From contig JAUVPT010000102.1 of assembly GCA_030598525.1 (NCBI GenBank), positions 1 to 6,241 on the forward strand: DNA of 6,241 nucleotides. Direction: 5' to 3'. The notes beneath the pieces were generated by a model, which searched no databases, was not told the DNA's origin, and was given only the letters and a program-made list of their open reading frames with translations. The DNA is from Gemmatimonadota bacterium (GTDB lineage Bacteria; Gemmatimonadota; Gemmatimonadetes; Palauibacterales; Palauibacteraceae). Positions 3,633-6,241 of the stretch are shown piece after piece. The stretch's first letter is position 1. Every line of letters begins with the position of its first letter. The position numbers and the translations under genes were made by a program.

Positions 3633-6241
3633 ATGAGCTATCGCCCGCTTCCCGAGAGCATAGCCGAGCTGGAGAACGAGGTCCTGGAGGCCTGGGAGGC
3701 CGAGGACACGTTTCACCGTGGTCTCGAGGCGCGGCGTGACGCACCTGAGTTCGTGTTCTACGAGGGCCCGCCGACGGCGAACGGAAGGCCGGGCGTCCAT
3801 CACCTGCTGGCGCGCACCATCAAGGATACCGTGGCCAGATACCGGGCGATGGCGGGGTGGCACGTGACACGGATCGCCGGTTGGGACACGCACGGCCTGC
3901 CCGTCGAGATCGAGGCCGAGAAGCAACTCGGGATCTCGGGGAAGCCCGAGATAGAGCGCATGGGGATCGCCCGCTTCAACCAGGTATGCAGGGAAAACCT
4001 GTTCACCTACAAGGAAGATTGGGAGCGGCTGTCGCGGCGGATCGGATACTGGCTCGACTACGACAACGCCTACGTCACCTGTACGCCGGAGTACATCGAG
4101 TCCGTCTGGTGGGCCCTGGCCGAGATCCATCGGAAGGGGCACCTGTACAAGGGATACAAGGTCCTTCCCTACTGTCCCCGGTGCGGAACCGGTCTTTCCA
4201 GCCATGAAGTGGCGCAGGGCTACCGGGTCGTCTCCGAGCCCTCGGTGTACGTGAAGTTCAGGCTCGAGGATGATCCTGGTGGCGCGTCTATCCTCAGCTG
4301 GACCACGACCCCATGGACGCTTCCGGGCAACGTGGCGGTGGCCGTCGGAGAGGGAATCGACTACCTGCGGGTGCGGGTCCGCGAGTCGCAGGACGGGGAA
4401 GGGGCGTTTCCCAGGGGTGCCAGCCCCGGCGAGGAGTTGATCGTCGCCTCGGTCCTCGCCCCGGACGTGCTTCGGCACCCGTATGACATCGTCGAAGTAA
4501 TTCCGGGCGCCGACCTGGTGGGGAGACGCTACCAACCGCTGTTTCCGGGCGCCGTCGAGGCAGAGGACAGCACCGCGGCCTGGACGGTCCTGGCAGCCGA
4601 TTTCGTGACGACCGACGATGGTACGGGGGTCGTTCACACCGCGGTGATGTACGGCGAGGATGACTTCACGCTCGGTGCCCGGGAAGATCTTCCCATGGTG
4701 CACACCGTGGATCCGGATGGACGGTTCGTGGACCGGGTGCCCGGTGGTCTCGCCGGCCGGTTCGTCAAGGATCCCGAGACGGATCGCCTGATCATCGACG
4801 GTCTCGCCGACGCGGATCTCCTGTATCGCAGGCAGATGTATGAGCATAGCTATCCGCACTGCTGGCGCTGTGACAGCGCCCTCCTGTACATGGCCCGGGA
4901 CTCCTGGTACATCCGCACTACCGCGGTGCAGGACCGGCTCCTGGAGCACAACGCATCGGTCGACTGGCATCCGCCGGAGATCGGGTCCGGACGAATGGGA
5001 GAATGGCTCTCGGGCAACGTGGATTGGGCTATCTCGCGTGACCGGTACTGGGGGACCCCGCTCCCGATCTGGGTGTGCGATTCCGATCCCGCGCACGTGC
5101 AGGTCGTCGGATCACTGGGCGAGTTGGCAAGCCGGGCGGGTGAGATGCCCGCGGGCTTCGATCCGCACCGCCCGGAGATCGACGAATTGACCTGGGCCTG
5201 CAGCGAGGAGGCGTGCCGTGGAACCGTCCGGCGGGTGCCCCAGGTGCTGGATGCGTGGTTCGACTCGGGCTCGATGCCCTTTGCCCAGTGGCACTACCCG
5301 TTCGAGAACGAGGACGCCTTCGAGGCGCACTTCCCGGCTCACTTCATCGCCGAGGGAGTGGACCAGACCCGCGGCTGGTTCTACTCGCTGCTGGCGATTT
5401 CCACACTGGTATTCGACGCACCCTCCTACCGCAGCGTCATCGTCAACGATCTGATCCTTGACGAAGAGGGTCAGAAGATGTCCAAGTCGAAGGGCAACGT
5501 CGTAGACCCGTGGGAAACCGTGTCCGAGCACGGAGCGGACGCAACGCGCTTCTACTTGCTCTCGTCGAGCAACCCGTGGCTGCCCAAGAAGTGGGATGGA
5601 GAGGCCCTGAAGGAGACGAACCGAAAGCTGTTCGACACGCTGCGCAGCACGTATCGGTTCTTCGCGATGTACTCCGAGTTCGAGGGTTGGAATCACGACG
5701 CTTCCGGAACCTCGGCCATCGAGTCCCGGGCATCGATCGACCGATGGCTTCTGAGCCGCCTCGATGATCTCGTGTCATCCGTAAGAGGGGACTTCGAGGC
5801 GTACGACCTTACGCGGGCGGCACGGCGTTTGGCGACATTCGTCCTCGACGACCTGTCGAACTGGTACGTACGCCAGAGCCGGGACCGATTCTGGGCCACC
5901 GGCGGGGGCGATTCGGGTGACGGTGCGATTCAGGGAACGGCGGACGCATTCGCGACCCTTCATTCCGCTCTGGCGACGACTGCACTGGTCCTGGCCCCGA
6001 TCTCGCCGTTTCTGTCTGACTGGCTCCACCGGCAACTGACGGGTCGGTCCGCGCACCTGGCGGATTTCCCGGAACCGGCAGGCCTCCGCGACGAGGACCT
6101 GGAGCGTCGGATGGACGATGTTCGACGCCTGTCGACCCTGGGCCGGGCGGCACGTGAGGAGGCGGGCATTCGAGTACGCCAGCCACTCGGCTCGCTGCAG
6201 GCAGTGATTCCGGGTGGACGACGGCCCGGTCCCGAGCTCGA
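3633..6241 (+). CDS. ileS: Isoleucyl-tRNA synthetase, type 2-like, with GVHH signature motif (3' end missing)
   Basis: Cytosolic class I synthetase charging tRNA-Ile with isoleucine, with editing of valine. The frame is open from ATG 3633 to the window edge: 869 codons of about 1,050-1,100 expected. Order: Rossmann core with YEGPPTANGRPGVHH (43-57), where the HIGH signature reads G54-V55-H56-H57; GWDTHGLPVE (83-92); zinc pair CPRC (181-184) with CWRC (410-413); CP1 editing domain about 200-400 with WTTTPWTLPGN (223-233) and GTGVVHTAVMYGEDD (330-344); LDAWFDSGSMPFAQWHYPF (539-557), GVDQ (575-578) and intact KMSKS (615-619); anticodon-binding domain from about 700 with LSNWYVRQSRDRFW (741-754) and VRQPL (848-852). 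ATG 3633 is the only start after an in-frame TGA at 3591; its ribosome site is weak (GGAG, 11 bases away). The second zinc cluster seems altered (Cys482, Asp485, Cys523, Cys528). Editing and catalytic motifs otherwise look functional. Confidence 0.96.
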   Translation, partial: MSYRPLPESIAELENEVLEAWEAEDTFHRGLEARRDAPEFVFYEGPPTANGRPGVHHLLARTIKDTVARYRAMAGWHVTRIAGWDTHGLPVEIEAEKQLGISGKPEIERMGIARFNQVCRENLFTYKEDWERLSRRIGYWLDYDNAYVTCTPEYIESVWWALAEIHRKGHLYKGYKVLPYCPRCGTGLSSHEVAQGYRVVSEPSVYVKFRLEDDPGGASILSWTTTPWTLPGNVAVAVGEGIDYLRVRVRESQDGEGAFPRGASPGEELIVASVLAPDVLRHPYDIVEVIPGADLVGRRYQPLFPGAVEAEDSTAAWTVLAADFVTTDDGTGVVHTAVMYGEDDFTLGAREDLPMVHTVDPDGRFVDRVPGGLAGRFVKDPETDRLIIDGLADADLLYRRQMYEHSYPHCWRCDSALLYMARDSWYIRTTAVQDRLLEHNASVDWHPPEIGSGRMGEWLSGNVDWAISRDRYWGTPLPIWVCDSDPAHVQVVGSLGELASRAGEMPAGFDPHRPEIDELTWACSEEACRGTVRRVPQVLDAWFDSGSMPFAQWHYPFENEDAFEAHFPAHFIAEGVDQTRGWFYSLLAISTLVFDAPSYRSVIVNDLILDEEGQKMSKSKGNVVDPWETVSEHGADATRFYLLSSSNPWLPKKWDGEALKETNRKLFDTLRSTYRFFAMYSEFEGWNHDASGTSAIESRASIDRWLLSRLDDLVSSVRGDFEAYDLTRAARRLATFVLDDLSNWYVRQSRDRFWATGGGDSGDGAIQGTADAFATLHSALATTALVLAPISPFLSDWLHRQLTGRSAHLADFPEPAGLRDEDLERRMDDVRRLSTLGRAAREEAGIRVRQPLGSLQAVIPGGRRPGPEL

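Noticed and set aside
3567..5096. Minus-strand open frame of 509 codons opposite ileS
   Set aside because: It lies antisense to unmistakable IleRS coding sequence, has a low-complexity, His/Arg/Pro/Gly-rich composition and no recognisable domain; such frames are expected opposite GC-rich genes with G/C third positions.
1..6241. CRISPR array, insertion sequence, tRNA, prophage or defence system
   Set aside because: No regularly spaced repeats, transposase motifs, terminal inverted repeats or tRNA-like cloverleaf were seen; the space is almost filled by recognised housekeeping and transport genes.

Overview
This is a GC-rich, gene-dense, entirely plus-strand stretch of an ordinary-looking bacterial chromosome. 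It carries a proton-motive-force energy-transduction operon (ExbB, two ExbD paralogues, TonB), a strong intrinsic terminator, and then a second cluster: yggS (PLP homeostasis), divIVA and the first 869 codons of ileS. The TonB/ExbBD set implies a diderm cell with an outer membrane. DivIVA next to yggS and ileS recalls the ylm-divIVA-ileS neighbourhood of Gram-positive bacteria. Together with the GC content and tandem exbD genes, this fits a phylum such as Gemmatimonadota or a relative; that assignment is inference and was not tested by a search.

Layout. Bases 1-555 are the 3' part of exbB, cut by the left edge. Bases 590-1012 and 1016-1459 are two tandem exbD genes, and 1464-2189 is tonB. These four are packed with Shine-Dalgarno sites lying at or inside the end of the preceding gene, so they read as one co-translated operon, closed by a hairpin plus T-run at 2219-2254. 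Bases 2255-2327 hold a plausible promoter placed so that the yggS transcript would start on its GTG start codon (leaderless). yggS (2328-3041) overlaps divIVA (3032-3553) by 10 bases. A 79-base gap containing a small alternating inverted repeat leads to ileS (3633 to the right edge, open).

How they work together. ExbB-ExbD-ExbD-TonB would harvest the proton gradient at the inner membrane and energise outer-membrane TonB-dependent transporters. The second cluster is housekeeping: PLP/amino-acid homeostasis, polar/septal scaffolding and isoleucyl-tRNA charging.

I see no mobile element, CRISPR array, tRNA/rRNA or defence system. The most notable point is in ileS: the class I signature motif reads G-V-H-H instead of H-x-G-H. 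This altered motif has been linked to extreme mupirocin resistance in some IleRS type 2 enzymes. Second-tier observations are a DivIVA membrane-binding loop that has a two-residue insertion and lacks the usual phenylalanine, the likely leaderless yggS transcript, and a changed second zinc site in IleRS.
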